DNA of 64,000 nucleotides from UBA12191 sp009937185 (GTDB taxonomy: Bacteria > Planctomycetota > UBA8108 > UBA1146), in contig CALJGL010000008.1 of assembly GCA_938075155.1 (NCBI GenBank), positions 37,443 to 101,442 of the forward strand, written 5' to 3'. Positions 49,088 to 58,482 of this stretch are shown in pieces. Made by a program: the position numbers and the translations under genes. The notes below the pieces were generated by a model, which saw nothing but the letters and a program-made list of their open reading frames with translations, made no database searches and was not told the origin of the DNA. How positions within the stretch are numbered: the stretch's first letter is position 1; each line of letters starts with the position of its first letter.

Positions 49088-51373
49088 GTGATACTGATGC
49101 TGTGGATTCCTGATTTTGGAATCCTAAGAAACCGGATAGGAATTGGAAGAAAGATGGTTCCCTTGATAATCATGACTCTTCTCAGCGCGGCGATGCCTGG
49201 GGATGAACAGGATGCGGAAGCGGGTGTGGGGGGTTGGAGATTGGCGAATAGTCCCAGTGCATATCTCCGAGAGCATAGTGAAAATCCTGTGGAGTGGCAT
49301 CCTTGGGGCGATGCAGCTTTCGAGGAAGCCCGAAAACTTGACCGTCCTGTTTTCCTTTCCATTGGGTATTCCAGTTGTCACTGGTGTCACGTGATGAGGA
49401 GAGAGTCCTTCTCTGACGAGGCGATCGCTGCCTATCTCAACGCGAATTTCATTTCAATAAAAGTGGACCGTGAAGACCTTCCGCATGTGGATGAAGTCTA
49501 CATGGATGCAGTGAGAGCGATGACGGGGGGAGGCGGGTGGCCTCTTTCTGTATTTTTGTTTCCAGACGGAAAACCTTTCTATGGGGGAACATATTTCCCT
49601 CCGCGTCAACGATTCAATCGACCCGGGTTTCTTGAAATCAGTGGTTCGATTATCAAGGCATGGAATACAGATCGCGGGAAAATGCGTGAGAGTGCGACAG
49701 GTCTCCTCGATCATTTATCGAAAAGAGACCAGCGGCAGCACGAGGGACAATCGATGGAGTTGTTTCTCGGCGGAGGAATACAGTCTGCTGCCAGTAGCTA
49801 TACATTAGATCCTCCGGGGTTTGGAGCAGCTCCCCGATTCCCTTCCCCCCGATTCTTACAGTTTCTGGTAGGAGAGGGATCCCTTTCAGGGGACGAGACA
49901 TCGGTGAAAAGAGCCGTGTCTGTTCTTCGGGAGATGGCGGCGGGTGGAATCTATGATCAGGTGGCGGGTGGATTCCATCGATACAGTGTCGATGCCCAAT
50001 GGCAGGTCCCGCACTTCGAAAAAATGCTCTATAACCAGGGGTCATTGGCTGAAAGTTATCTAGAGGCAGGAAGAATCACGAGTGACGATTCTCTTCTTCA
50101 AATAGGGCGGGCCACTCTGGATGCCATGCTTTCCCAGTTTCAACTTCAAGACGGATCATTTGCAGGCTCTTGGGATGCTGATTCTGGAGGCGTTGAAGGA
50201 TCGTATTATGTATGGACTCCTGAGCAGGTGAAGGAAACAGTCGCCCCAGAATCTGTCGAGTTGGTTTGCGATCATTTTGGCATCGAAGAAGAAGGTAACT
50301 TTGAGGGTGGTGAAGCCAGCGTTCCACGTATCGCCATGAGCTTAGAAACCGCCGCTAAAAAGCATGGGCTTTCCCTCGAGTCGGCTCAGAAGCGACTGGA
50401 TCAAGCCGTTTCCAAGATGCTCAAAGTACGGGATACACGGGTGGCTCCCAAACGTGATGATAAGGTGGTCTTGGGGTGGAATGCTCTGGCGATATCGGGG
50501 CTAGCCCGAGGGGCTACAATTTTAGACGAGTCCCGTTTTCGTGAGGCCGCTGTTCGTGCCTATGGAGCATTAAAAGGATCTCTTGTTGAAGAAGAGAGAT
50601 TCCTTCGGAGACGAGATCGTCACGTCTCTGAAAAGGGAGAGGCTCATGTTGTCGAGGGAAATCCCGCGACTCTTCAGGATGCCGCCCTTTGGATGAAATC
50701 AGTTCTCGACCTGTACGAGGCCACATTTCGACCTGAATTTATTCTGGAAGCGCGGCGTTGTTGGGAAGTGATTCTGAAGAATTTTGGCCCGCTAGAGACG
50801 GGTGAGGCCTTGTATGAAGCTCCTGAGGGAGCAGAGATCCTCATGGGACGTCGTAAGGATTACTTCGACGGTGCTATTCCTTCCGGGAATGCGACGACGG
50901 CACGCAACCTTCTCCGTCTATACGAGCTTACGGGTGAGTCTGTGTATTTGGAATCTTCGATGAACATCGTCGAGGCGGCATTGAGCAGAGTGGGACCTTA
51001 TCCCATGGGGGCTTCAGAGTTACTTCTCGCTGTTCAGGCGCTCCAGCGTCGGGTTCCCGTCATTGTGATTGCGGGTGATCCTTCAAAAGAAACCACTCAA
51101 CGGATGCTGGAATCTGCTCTTCAGTCGAAGGTCCCATTTTCTGTGGTGGCATTACGACCTGAAGGAGAAGCTGGAGAGTCTGCAGAAAAAGCGATACCTC
51201 TTCTTGAAGGTAGAAGTTCAGGAGAAGTTGAAGCGCGTGCTTTTGTTTGTATCGATCAGGTTTGTGAAGTCCCCCTCGAAAAAGTTGAAAACCTTGTATT
51301 GCGCATGGATCAACTCTCAAGAGAGATTCGTACTGACAATGAGAGCAAAAGCAGCGAATCCAAGTCAGAGTAG
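49088..51373 (+). CDS. YyaL/SSP411-type protein with thioredoxin-like domain
   Basis: A 761-residue protein. The start is GTG 49088 with GGAGGG 8 bp upstream; ATGs at 49097 and 49154 are alternatives. An N-terminal hydrophobic segment (VPLIIMTLLSAAMPG) may be a signal or anchor. The thioredoxin-like domain (about 50-170) has YSSCHWCHVMRRESF (CxxC), VDREDLPHVDEVYMDAVRAMTGGGGWPLSVFLFPDGKPFYGGTYFPP, as in the DUF255/spermatogenesis-associated protein 20 family. It is followed by an (alpha/alpha)6-barrel epimerase-like region with FEKMLYNQGSLAESYLEAG and LGWNALAISGLARG. The in vivo reaction is unknown in any organism that I can cite. It is followed 38 bp later by a UPF0178 gene. Confidence 0.9.
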   Translation: MILMLWIPDFGILRNRIGIGRKMVPLIIMTLLSAAMPGDEQDAEAGVGGWRLANSPSAYLREHSENPVEWHPWGDAAFEEARKLDRPVFLSIGYSSCHWCHVMRRESFSDEAIAAYLNANFISIKVDREDLPHVDEVYMDAVRAMTGGGGWPLSVFLFPDGKPFYGGTYFPPRQRFNRPGFLEISGSIIKAWNTDRGKMRESATGLLDHLSKRDQRQHEGQSMELFLGGGIQSAASSYTLDPPGFGAAPRFPSPRFLQFLVGEGSLSGDETSVKRAVSVLREMAAGGIYDQVAGGFHRYSVDAQWQVPHFEKMLYNQGSLAESYLEAGRITSDDSLLQIGRATLDAMLSQFQLQDGSFAGSWDADSGGVEGSYYVWTPEQVKETVAPESVELVCDHFGIEEEGNFEGGEASVPRIAMSLETAAKKHGLSLESAQKRLDQAVSKMLKVRDTRVAPKRDDKVVLGWNALAISGLARGATILDESRFREAAVRAYGALKGSLVEEERFLRRRDRHVSEKGEAHVVEGNPATLQDAALWMKSVLDLYEATFRPEFILEARRCWEVILKNFGPLETGEALYEAPEGAEILMGRRKDYFDGAIPSGNATTARNLLRLYELTGESVYLESSMNIVEAALSRVGPYPMGASELLLAVQALQRRVPVIVIAGDPSKETTQRMLESALQSKVPFSVVALRPEGEAGESAEKAIPLLEGRSSGEVEARAFVCIDQVCEVPLEKVENLVLRMDQLSREIRTDNESKSSESKSE

Positions 51374-51411
51374 GTCACTGAAACATTGAACAACACAGGA
51401 ATGGGAATCTG

Positions 51412-51921
51412 ATGAATTCGGGAAATCAGAAAAAAGATTCTGATCATGATAAAGAAGGAAATAAGAGAATCCGAATCGTCGTGGATTCTGATGGGTGCCC
51501 CGTCAAAGACGAGGTCGCCCGGGTGGCAAAACGTCTTCAATTACCGGTTGTTTTTGTTGCCAATCGGTTTATGAAAATTCCATCGGGTTCTGATTTCAGG
51601 CTTGAAGTCGTCCCTGAATTGTTTGATGCCGCAGATGACTGGATCGCAGAAAACTGTGATGAGTATACGGTGGTGGTTTGCGGAGATATCCCGTTGGCTT
51701 CTCGTTGTGTTGCTGCAGGTTCACAGGTCGTTGATCCCAGAGGTCGTATCCTCGATGAGGAGACGGTCGGAGAAGCGTTGGCTCGAAGAGATTTAGCGAC
51801 CCATCTGAGAGATCTGGGATTGCCAACGAGCGGGCCTGCGCCTTTTGAACAAAGGGACCGATCCGCATTCTTACAAGCGATGGATCGGGTGCTTCAAATA
51901 GTGATGCGTCAACAACCCTGA
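51412..51921 (+). CDS. UPF0178 family protein (YaiI/YqxD)
   Basis: A 169-residue PIN-like protein. Family blocks: IRIVVDSDGCPVKDEVARVAKR (VDxDxCPV is diagnostic), VFVANRFMKIPSG, VVCGDIPLASRCVAAGSQVVDPRGRILDEETVGEALARRDL. The conserved acidic residues are compatible with a nuclease fold, but no substrate is established. The ATG 51412 has GGGAATCTG upstream; a 20-residue charged N-terminal extension precedes the domain. It overlaps the convergent dockerin-protein gene by 13 bp. Confidence 0.92.
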   Translation: MNSGNQKKDSDHDKEGNKRIRIVVDSDGCPVKDEVARVAKRLQLPVVFVANRFMKIPSGSDFRLEVVPELFDAADDWIAENCDEYTVVVCGDIPLASRCVAAGSQVVDPRGRILDEETVGEALARRDLATHLRDLGLPTSGPAPFEQRDRSAFLQAMDRVLQIVMRQQP

Positions 51922-52901
51922 GGGGGGCTGAGGCATTCTAACGGATCATCTGTCGGGTCTGGCCCACAGATGTCATTCGGGGCAGCCGGAGGTGATCCTC
52001 CCGTGAAAAGGTGACCCAGAAGAAGGATGGCATCTCCCAAATTGACGTCCCCATTATCATCGTTATCGCAACTGTCCATGCATCCGGGTGCCGTGCCACT
52101 TGTGAACATATATCCCAAGAGGTTTACAGCGTCACTGATATCTAAAGCGCTATCGCCATTGAAGTCACCTCTGATAAATGAGGTTCCTCCAATCACAGGG
52201 TAAGAGATTTGACATGAAATGAATTCGAGTGAAAACTCGATGCTAAAAGCGTCAAAGACGCCGTCTCCATCAATATCAGTATCCGGGACGATGCCTAGGA
52301 AAGCGAAAACCTCTGTCATTGTCGTGTAGTTGAAAGGAAATCCATCGAAGGGGAACGGTGCAGGGATCGCATCAATGATCAGAACAGGAACAGCCGCAGG
52401 TATTGATGGAGTGATCGCAGAGGCTCCTCCGGGCTCAATCGTAAGTTCTAGCAGCACGTTAGGAACTGGGATTCCTCCAGGGAGTGTCAAGTCTGCCGGA
52501 CCCGCAGAGAGTAAGCCCCCTGTGATGGAGCCTGGAGTAAAGATCACAAGTGGGTTTCCCACATCGTCGAGGCTGTCTGGGGTCACTTCAAAGAGGTTAT
52601 TTCCAGAGAAGTTGTTGGAAGTATCTCCATCGAGATCAATGCCCAGAACAGACGCGACTTCAACCTCGGGGTCATCTTGCATCGTTGGATCGTCCAAAGA
52701 CCGAACTTCAAGTAGATTAAACTGCGGACTATTGGCCAATTGATCCTGGAGTATGGGATCGATGAGATCAGAAGCGACCGCCAGAGACCCTCCGGTTATC
52801 GTGACTCCAGAATTGACAAACGCTGTCTCGATGGGTTCTCCAGCACCAAGAGAAGGTGTAAGGAGTAGAAACAGACATGTAATTGTCAGTAACATTTTCA
52901 C
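51909..52901 (-). CDS. Secreted dockerin-domain protein of unknown function
   Basis: A 330-residue protein. I chose the GTG at 52901, which gives VKMLLTITCLFLLLTPSLGAG as signal peptide with GAGAGG upstream; the open frame runs back to 53132 but the added codons overlap the divergent regulatory region and have no signal peptide. Residues about 25-235 are beta-rich without a family I recognise (GSLAVASDLIDPILQDQLANSPQF, DLTLPGGIPVPNVLLELTI, DTDIDGDGVFDAFSIEFSLEF). From 241 the dockerin-like pair (FIRGDFNGDSALDISDAVNLLGYMF; DNGDVNLGDAILLLGHLF) ends ...CLSPPQGC. Divergent from the acylase-like gene. Confidence 0.78.
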   Translation of the reverse strand: MKMLLTITCLFLLLTPSLGAGEPIETAFVNSGVTITGGSLAVASDLIDPILQDQLANSPQFNLLEVRSLDDPTMQDDPEVEVASVLGIDLDGDTSNNFSGNNLFEVTPDSLDDVGNPLVIFTPGSITGGLLSAGPADLTLPGGIPVPNVLLELTIEPGGASAITPSIPAAVPVLIIDAIPAPFPFDGFPFNYTTMTEVFAFLGIVPDTDIDGDGVFDAFSIEFSLEFISCQISYPVIGGTSFIRGDFNGDSALDISDAVNLLGYMFTSGTAPGCMDSCDNDDNGDVNLGDAILLLGHLFTGGSPPAAPNDICGPDPTDDPLECLSPPQGC

Positions 52902-53101
52902 GATAAAGCCTCTCGCTGACGGAGCGAACGTGCAATTTATTTGGCAGAAACGAGGCCGGCACATCATCTGCCAGCCAGTGTCTGTAGGGACTGATTTATT
53001 GTACAGGCTCTTCCTGTAATGAGATACCGGGGGTCGAGTTGGCGCATATCCGAGATAAGATAGACTGTCTGGAGTGGGATTATTTCCCGGGAGGGGCTGA
53101 A

Positions 53102-55786
53102 ATGAGTCTGAATTTGTCCAAAATTTCTCCACTGATTTTATTGTTCACAGCGGTGATGCTTTTATCTGGATCCGTTTCTTCATCCGCCGCGGATATTCCA
53201 TTTGTCCGTGGAGATGCCAATACGGATGGAGTCGTTAATCTCTCTGATGGGATTTGGTTACTGCAGTATTTGTTTCTTTCGACTCCGGAAGGCGAATGCG
53301 CTGCTGCTAGAGATTTCAATTCAGATGGGCAAGTCGATTTGGCCGATGCCTTAGGAGTGATTTCTTTTCGTCTCCTCGATGGTGCGCCTCCAGCGCATCC
53401 ATATCCTCACTGTGGTGATTCAAGCATCGGTGAATGTGCCAGCTATCCCACATGCCCACCTGTGCCAGATGTTCAAGTGAACCGTGATGAACTAGGGGTC
53501 TGGTTTATTGAAGGCGGGTCTATTTTTGAGCTCTACGAAGCTTTCGGTTACGAAGTGGCCGTTGATCGACTTTGGCAAGCAGAATACTTCCGACGATTGT
53601 GTCGTGGAAGATTAGCAGAAGTTTATGGAGTCGATCAGGCTCAGACCGATATCAGTATTCGATTGTTGGGGTATTCGGACGAGGAATACCTTGCTGGATT
53701 TGAGAACATCTCCGAACGAGCCAAGGAATTGGTTTTAGGATACATCGCGGGATTCAATCGGCGTATCGAAGAGTTGGGTGCTGACCCTACCGACTTACCT
53801 TTTGAATTCACTGATTTCGGATTCTTTCCAGAGCCATGGACCGTCGTGGATGTGATGTCTCTGCAAGTAACACTGTTGAGGAATTTTGACTCTGAGGCAC
53901 TCTCTACCCATCAGTTGGATAATGCAGTGCTTCTGGCAGAACTGGAGAACGAGCATCCCCAAGATGCCTTAGCGATGTTCAATGACCTTCGTTGGCTCGA
54001 TGACCCAGATGCTCCGACGATGATTCCTCCGACAACACCGCTTCAGGGACTTCAGTCAGCACAAGCCTTACCTACGCCTGTAGCGGGACAATATCAGGTA
54101 GAAAATCTCCGATTGTTACGTGATACGGCTCATGAGGTTTTTGAAGGAACGAGGGATCGCCTTCAAGGAATTGGGACTCCCCTCAGAATGGGGAGTTATG
54201 CATGGGTGGTAGGAGGGGATCTGACCGATTCCGGAAACCCCATCATCTATGCGGGGCCTCAAATGGGATTCACTGCACCGGCGATTATCGTCGAAGGTTC
54301 ACTTCGTGGTGCGGGTATCGATGTTTCAGGGATGGCTGTTCCTGGGCTTCCAGGGATGATCATTGGACGTACCCCGCGCCATGCATGGTCGGGGCAGGTT
54401 GCACATGCTCATACCGTAGATTTGTATCTTGATGCCGTGGAAGACATCTTCTTGCACAGGATTGAAACCATCCCGTTGGGAAAAGATCAATTTTTCAATC
54501 TTCCGGTCTATAGATCGGTACATGGTCCAGTGATTTCACCCATAGTGATCAGCACCGAAAATCTTGAAGGTCCAGTGGTGACTTGGAAGTATTCACATTG
54601 GGGAAATGAACTGCAAACTGTGGATGTCAACCTCGACATGGTCATGGCTAGAAATCTTCAGGAATTCAGTTCGGCTATGGATGAGTTTTCTGTCAGCCTG
54701 CACATCTGTTACGCAGATCGTCGCCAAAATATTGCATACTGGATGGCTGGATTAGATCCGGTTCGAGTTCCTGGTGCTGATCCAAGACTTCCTCAGCTTG
54801 GGGATGGTTCGATGGAATGGACGCAGCCTGTCACTTACAAACCCAGAAAGACAGTGACGAATCCCTCAAGGGGCTGGATTGGCGGTTGGAATAACAAGGC
54901 GGGGTCAGGAGAAGCCGGTGGTGCCAATCCGAATCATGCCTATGGAAAGTTCCATAGAGCTCACGCCATGCAAGATCGTCTGACCTCTGCGGTGGCTGAA
55001 GGTCCTCTGGACTTCGAATTCGTCCGCGATCTGGCGCTAAAGGTCAGTGCTACTGACTGTTGCGATCTCGGAAACAATGGCGGCAATAAGTGGTTCTTTG
55101 TTTCCGAAAGTTTTACTGAAGCTGTCGAAGCGGATTTGACACCTGAGAGACTCGAAGCTCTGCAACTCCTGGAATCCTGGGATGGCTACTTTGTCGAGGG
55201 TGGAGAAGAAGCATGGGTTTCAAGTACTGTAAATTCAGACGCTTGGGAGTTACAGGATCGCTGGATTCGTAGAGTTCTCGAGTTGGTTTTTGAAGATGAA
55301 CTTGAAACGGAAACTCTGACGTGGCGTCGGCAAGGTGAAAACTTGCTGTTCAATATTCTTCTTCGTGGGTTACCCGGTTCTGATCTTACTCTTCAAAATA
55401 GCATTAACTGGTTTGAGAACCGTAGCTCTGTGGCCAAGCCTTCTGATCCTTTCGAACTGATCGTCTGGGCTCTGGATGACACCTTGGCGTCTTTGGGGCC
55501 TCGTCCTTGGGATATGGATCGAGCGACCATCGATTATCAGGCGGATTCTCTTGGAGTCGTTTGGTCGGCTCCTTGGCTGGATCGGTCTACCTATGCACAG
55601 GTTGTGGAAGTGGGACCAGAAGGTCCGACTCGTATCGAATCGATGATCCCTCTGGGGCAATCGGGTGCGATTTATGTCAATGGACAAGATCCCGAATTCG
55701 ATCCGCAATACTTTGGGTTTACGGAAATCTTCGATGGATTTTTACACCGAGAATTCCCTGTGTTCCATGAGAGCCCTCAGGATTGA
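53102..55786 (+). CDS. Penicillin-acylase-family (Ntn) hydrolase with N-terminal dockerin-like module
   Basis: An 894-residue exported protein from ATG 53102 (GGGAGGGGCTGAA upstream; the frame is open to 53039). The signal peptide is followed directly (about 33-120) by the dockerin-like pair FVRGDANTDGVVNLSDGI...DFNSDGQVDLADAL and its Cys tail (YPHCGDSSIGECASYPTCP). The acylase part begins at about 125 with VQVNRDELGVWFIEGGSIFELYEAFGYEVAVDRLWQAEYFRR, typical of the alpha chain of penicillin/acyl-homoserine-lactone acylases. The expected nucleophile is Ser365 in MGSYAWVVGGDLTDSGNPIIYAGPQMG (family G-S-N/x-x-W), which would be freed by autoproteolysis. It probably hydrolyses amides such as N-acyl homoserine lactones or peptides; the substrate is unproven. 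Its TGA overlaps a TTG that starts the next gene. Confidence 0.88.
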   Translation: MSLNLSKISPLILLFTAVMLLSGSVSSSAADIPFVRGDANTDGVVNLSDGIWLLQYLFLSTPEGECAAARDFNSDGQVDLADALGVISFRLLDGAPPAHPYPHCGDSSIGECASYPTCPPVPDVQVNRDELGVWFIEGGSIFELYEAFGYEVAVDRLWQAEYFRRLCRGRLAEVYGVDQAQTDISIRLLGYSDEEYLAGFENISERAKELVLGYIAGFNRRIEELGADPTDLPFEFTDFGFFPEPWTVVDVMSLQVTLLRNFDSEALSTHQLDNAVLLAELENEHPQDALAMFNDLRWLDDPDAPTMIPPTTPLQGLQSAQALPTPVAGQYQVENLRLLRDTAHEVFEGTRDRLQGIGTPLRMGSYAWVVGGDLTDSGNPIIYAGPQMGFTAPAIIVEGSLRGAGIDVSGMAVPGLPGMIIGRTPRHAWSGQVAHAHTVDLYLDAVEDIFLHRIETIPLGKDQFFNLPVYRSVHGPVISPIVISTENLEGPVVTWKYSHWGNELQTVDVNLDMVMARNLQEFSSAMDEFSVSLHICYADRRQNIAYWMAGLDPVRVPGADPRLPQLGDGSMEWTQPVTYKPRKTVTNPSRGWIGGWNNKAGSGEAGGANPNHAYGKFHRAHAMQDRLTSAVAEGPLDFEFVRDLALKVSATDCCDLGNNGGNKWFFVSESFTEAVEADLTPERLEALQLLESWDGYFVEGGEEAWVSSTVNSDAWELQDRWIRRVLELVFEDELETETLTWRRQGENLLFNILLRGLPGSDLTLQNSINWFENRSSVAKPSDPFELIVWALDDTLASLGPRPWDMDRATIDYQADSLGVVWSAPWLDRSTYAQVVEVGPEGPTRIESMIPLGQSGAIYVNGQDPEFDPQYFGFTEIFDGFLHREFPVFHESPQD

Positions 55787-56736
55787 AAGCCTTTCTTCTA
55801 CTTGTGTTCGTGTTGTGTGCTTCGGGGTGTCAGATTCCGTGGTATGCGTCCAATGCGAGTGGAATAGTTGAGCGTATCGCCAATTCCAAAACCAGTGATC
55901 AATTATTGGCGGAACTTCCCCAGGAAGCTCCTCATCGAAAAGCACTGGAAGATCTTCCAGAGGTATTGGAGTTTGCTCGACATAAGGGCTTGAACGTTGG
56001 GGGCGCATATCAACGTATCGACGTCATGCCTGACCCTGTCAGCTTTATCGTTATCGCCGCGCAACCCGAATCATTGACTCTCCATCAGTGGGATTTCCCC
56101 ATCGTCGGTTTGGCTCCTTATAAAGGATACAGATTCCTGAAACATGCACAGAGAGAGGCTCAGGCTTTGCAGTCTCAAGGTCTCATCTCTTCCGTTTATC
56201 CTGTCGAAGCTTTCAGTAGTCTCGGGTGGTTCCCTGAAGCCTTACCCGGTGCGATTCTGTCTCTCTCTGAGCAACGTAGGGTGCGAATCATTTTTCACGA
56301 GTTGGTTCATCGAACCATCTTCTTTCCCGGTAAGGCGGATCTGAATGAGAGTTTGGCGAACTATCTCGGAGACGAGTTTGCGAAAGAATGGATCGAGAAG
56401 AGATACGGGCGAGAGAGCGTTCAATTCGTTGATCTGCACGATGAAATTCAAGATCAGGAGCGTCTCCGCCAGCGGGTCCTTCGATTGAAGGAACAGTGGT
56501 CCGCTCCCACGTTGGGGGACGATCTGGAGCAATTTCAGGAAGAATTGCGATCTGAGGCATGGATGTCGCAAATGGGGCGAGAACAATCTGTCCGAATCTG
56601 GACCCTACCCATGATACTGATGTTACAGGTCTACGATTCCGGGGCTTGGCCTTGGAAGGAAGTCTGGGAAAAGTGCCAAGGGGACGTCGATGTCCTCCAG
56701 TGGCTGATCCAGCGGGAATTTCTTGGAACTCCGTGA
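55783..56736 (+). CDS. Lipoprotein of the predicted aminopeptidase family (HExxH)
   Basis: A 317-residue protein with a short lipoprotein signal (LLLVFVLCASGC). The TTG start overlaps the upstream stop (TTGA), which explains the missing ATG and indicates coupling. A zinc-binding HELVH is at residues 172-176, followed by a glutamate in NESLANYLG about 15 residues on; this fits the gluzincin-like predicted aminopeptidase family (PF10023 type). The C-terminal half is helical. As the neighbour of an acylase it may help degrade peptides or amides on the surface, but that is conjecture. Confidence 0.78.
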   Translation: MKAFLLLVFVLCASGCQIPWYASNASGIVERIANSKTSDQLLAELPQEAPHRKALEDLPEVLEFARHKGLNVGGAYQRIDVMPDPVSFIVIAAQPESLTLHQWDFPIVGLAPYKGYRFLKHAQREAQALQSQGLISSVYPVEAFSSLGWFPEALPGAILSLSEQRRVRIIFHELVHRTIFFPGKADLNESLANYLGDEFAKEWIEKRYGRESVQFVDLHDEIQDQERLRQRVLRLKEQWSAPTLGDDLEQFQEELRSEAWMSQMGREQSVRIWTLPMILMLQVYDSGAWPWKEVWEKCQGDVDVLQWLIQREFLGTP

Positions 56737-56826
56737 TCATGACCCTCGTTAGTTTTTTTGGACACTCTGGGAATCGGTCTATAGAGACGATTTCAGAGCT
56801 TTCTAGGCCCGCTAGAAGGGAATCTC

Positions 56827-57402
56827 ATGGATATGGGAGCCGAAGACAAGAAGTTGGCGTTCGAGGAGGTATTCATGCCTTTTATCGACGACGTCTTCCG
56901 CTTTTCCCTGGGATTGACTCGCAATAGAACCCAGGCAGAAGATCTGGTTCAAGATACATTCTTGAAGGCATTTAATGCGTTTGGTTCATTCCGTGCCGGG
57001 AGCAATGCAAAATCATGGCTCTTCAGGATCTGCAAAAATCACTTTATCGACAAATACAGAGTGAAAGCTCGCAGGCCTGTCCATCAGACTCTTGTAGATG
57101 GTGTTTCCTCAGTCTCTCCTCGACGCTCGATTGAAGTGTTCGAAAGAGAAGGGATCGAGAATGAAGACACCTTTTTGGATCTTTTTGGGGATGAGGTGAA
57201 TCGATTTCTGAGGGAACTGCCCGAAGATTTTCGAAAAGCTCTCCTCCTCTGTGATCTCGACGGATTAAGGTATGATGAAATCGCAGACGTTCTGGATGTC
57301 CCGGTCGGTACCGTCCGATCGAGAATCTCTCGAGCGCGTGCATTTCTGAGAGAAAGACTGGAATCTTACGCAACAGAACTCGGCTACGGCCGAGATCAAT
57401 AA
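56827..57402 (+). CDS. ECF-type RNA polymerase sigma factor
   Basis: A 191-residue sigma factor. Region 2 is FEEVFMPFIDDVFRFSLGLTRNRTQAEDLVQDTFLKAFNAFGSF with the core-binding and -10 recognition residues (SWLFRICKNHFIDKYR); region 4 is LPEDFRKALLLCDLDGLRYDEIADVLDVPVGTVRSRISRARAFLRERL. It is followed 17 bp later by an anti-sigma factor. No candidate regulon is seen nearby. Confidence 0.94.
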   Translation: MDMGAEDKKLAFEEVFMPFIDDVFRFSLGLTRNRTQAEDLVQDTFLKAFNAFGSFRAGSNAKSWLFRICKNHFIDKYRVKARRPVHQTLVDGVSSVSPRRSIEVFEREGIENEDTFLDLFGDEVNRFLRELPEDFRKALLLCDLDGLRYDEIADVLDVPVGTVRSRISRARAFLRERLESYATELGYGRDQ

Positions 57403-57419
57403 GCGGGAAGTCAAGGCTC

Positions 57420-58223
57420 ATGGACGATTGTATTCGATATCAAGAAAAACTTCATGAGTGGGTTGATCAAGAATTAGATCTTCCTATCAGCGAAGACATC
57501 GATCTTCATGTGAGCCGTTGTCCTCATTGTGCGGATACCGCCAAAGGCATCCGGCATATGAAAGAGTTGGTGAAGTGTAAGGCATTACGGCCTGAGGTTC
57601 CCCAACGGCTAAGAGGTAACATCGAGCAAATGATCAAAGTGGAGTCTCGTCGGAAGATCGTCTCTCGCTGGTCAGGAAGATCGATCCTACCTCTCGCCTC
57701 GACGGCGGCATTGATCCTTGTTTTTGTTTTCCCAATACTCTTCGATAATTTTTCGAAGCCTTCTTCGCTCGATGCCAGTGTTGTCAGTGATTACGTTTTC
57801 AATTCACACTTGAGGTCTCTGAATGGAGACGATAAGCCCAGTGCGCTTTTTGAATGTCCCATTCAAGCGGGACAGTTTATCTCCGGGGTTATTGATCGGC
57901 AGGTCAAACTCCCCGTGTTGGATACGTTCCGTATTTGGGGCGTTTCTATGGTGACGATCGATGGGAACGAAATCCCGAAAGTCTTTTATCGGGGTGAAGA
58001 GCAGCACATATCTCTCTTTTTAGTTTGTATGCCTCATGTCCCCTCGAAGGGGATCCATCCCTTGAAACAAGGTTCCAATTTCGGGATCTATTGCTTCCCT
58101 GGGAGTGATTTCTGCTGCCTTCTCGCCACGTCAGAACAACCGGCTCAATATCACAACGTCATCTCTTCCTGCCACTGTGAGGTCGAAAATTGCACGTCAC
58201 AATGTGAGTGTCATTCCAAATAA
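57420..58223 (+). CDS. Zinc-finger anti-sigma factor with Cys-rich C-terminal tail
   Basis: A 267-residue membrane protein. The zf-HC2/ZAS motif is DLHVSRCPHCADT near residue 30, the usual zinc site that binds the sigma factor. A single helix (SILPLASTAALILVFVFPILFDNF) is at about 85-110. The extracytoplasmic part ends with a cysteine-dense stretch containing FGIYCFPGSDFCC and SCHCEVENCTSQCECHSK, far richer in Cys than usual. It is co-transcribed with the sigma gene and probably releases it on an envelope signal; the Cys tail may sense metals or redox. Confidence 0.85.
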   Translation: MDDCIRYQEKLHEWVDQELDLPISEDIDLHVSRCPHCADTAKGIRHMKELVKCKALRPEVPQRLRGNIEQMIKVESRRKIVSRWSGRSILPLASTAALILVFVFPILFDNFSKPSSLDASVVSDYVFNSHLRSLNGDDKPSALFECPIQAGQFISGVIDRQVKLPVLDTFRIWGVSMVTIDGNEIPKVFYRGEEQHISLFLVCMPHVPSKGIHPLKQGSNFGIYCFPGSDFCCLLATSEQPAQYHNVISSCHCEVENCTSQCECHSK

Positions 58224-58374
58224 TTCTAAGAGGATCGAATTGACCAAATTTGGCTTTTCAGGCCTTTTCTCCTCCACAAAACACAGCTTTTCATGAATTA
58301 ATAAGTACAAACTGCTCATCTAATGAAGCAAGATGGGTTGCCTCTTTCCCTCTGGGCGAGCATTCTCTCATTGA

Positions 58375-58458
58375 GGGCGAGTGGCGGAACTGGCAGACGC
58401 GGGGGACTTAAAATCCCCTCCCCGTTCGGGGGTCCGGGTTCGATTCCCGGCTCGCCCA
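58375..58458 (+). tRNA. tRNA-Leu (anticodon TAA), CCA not encoded
   Basis: Acceptor GGGCGAG/CTCGCCC, anticodon stem GGGGGA/TCCCC with loop CTTAAAA (anticodon TAA), long variable arm CTCCCCGTTCGGGGG (class II), T-arm CCGGG TTCGATT CCCGG. The discriminator A is followed by AAT rather than CCA, unlike the Pro and Arg tRNAs in this window. Confidence 0.95.
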
Positions 58459-58482
58459 AATTTAGAATCTGAAAAGAGGCTC

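Noticed and set aside
52902..53132. N-terminal extension of the dockerin protein ending at 51909
   Set aside because: It overlaps the promoter region and start of the divergent acylase gene and would bury the signal peptide; the GTG at 52901 gives a normal one.
58381..58482. Upstream in-frame start for the lipoprotein gene at 58483
   Set aside because: Those codons are the tRNA-Leu itself and the real start at 58483 has its own ribosome binding site.
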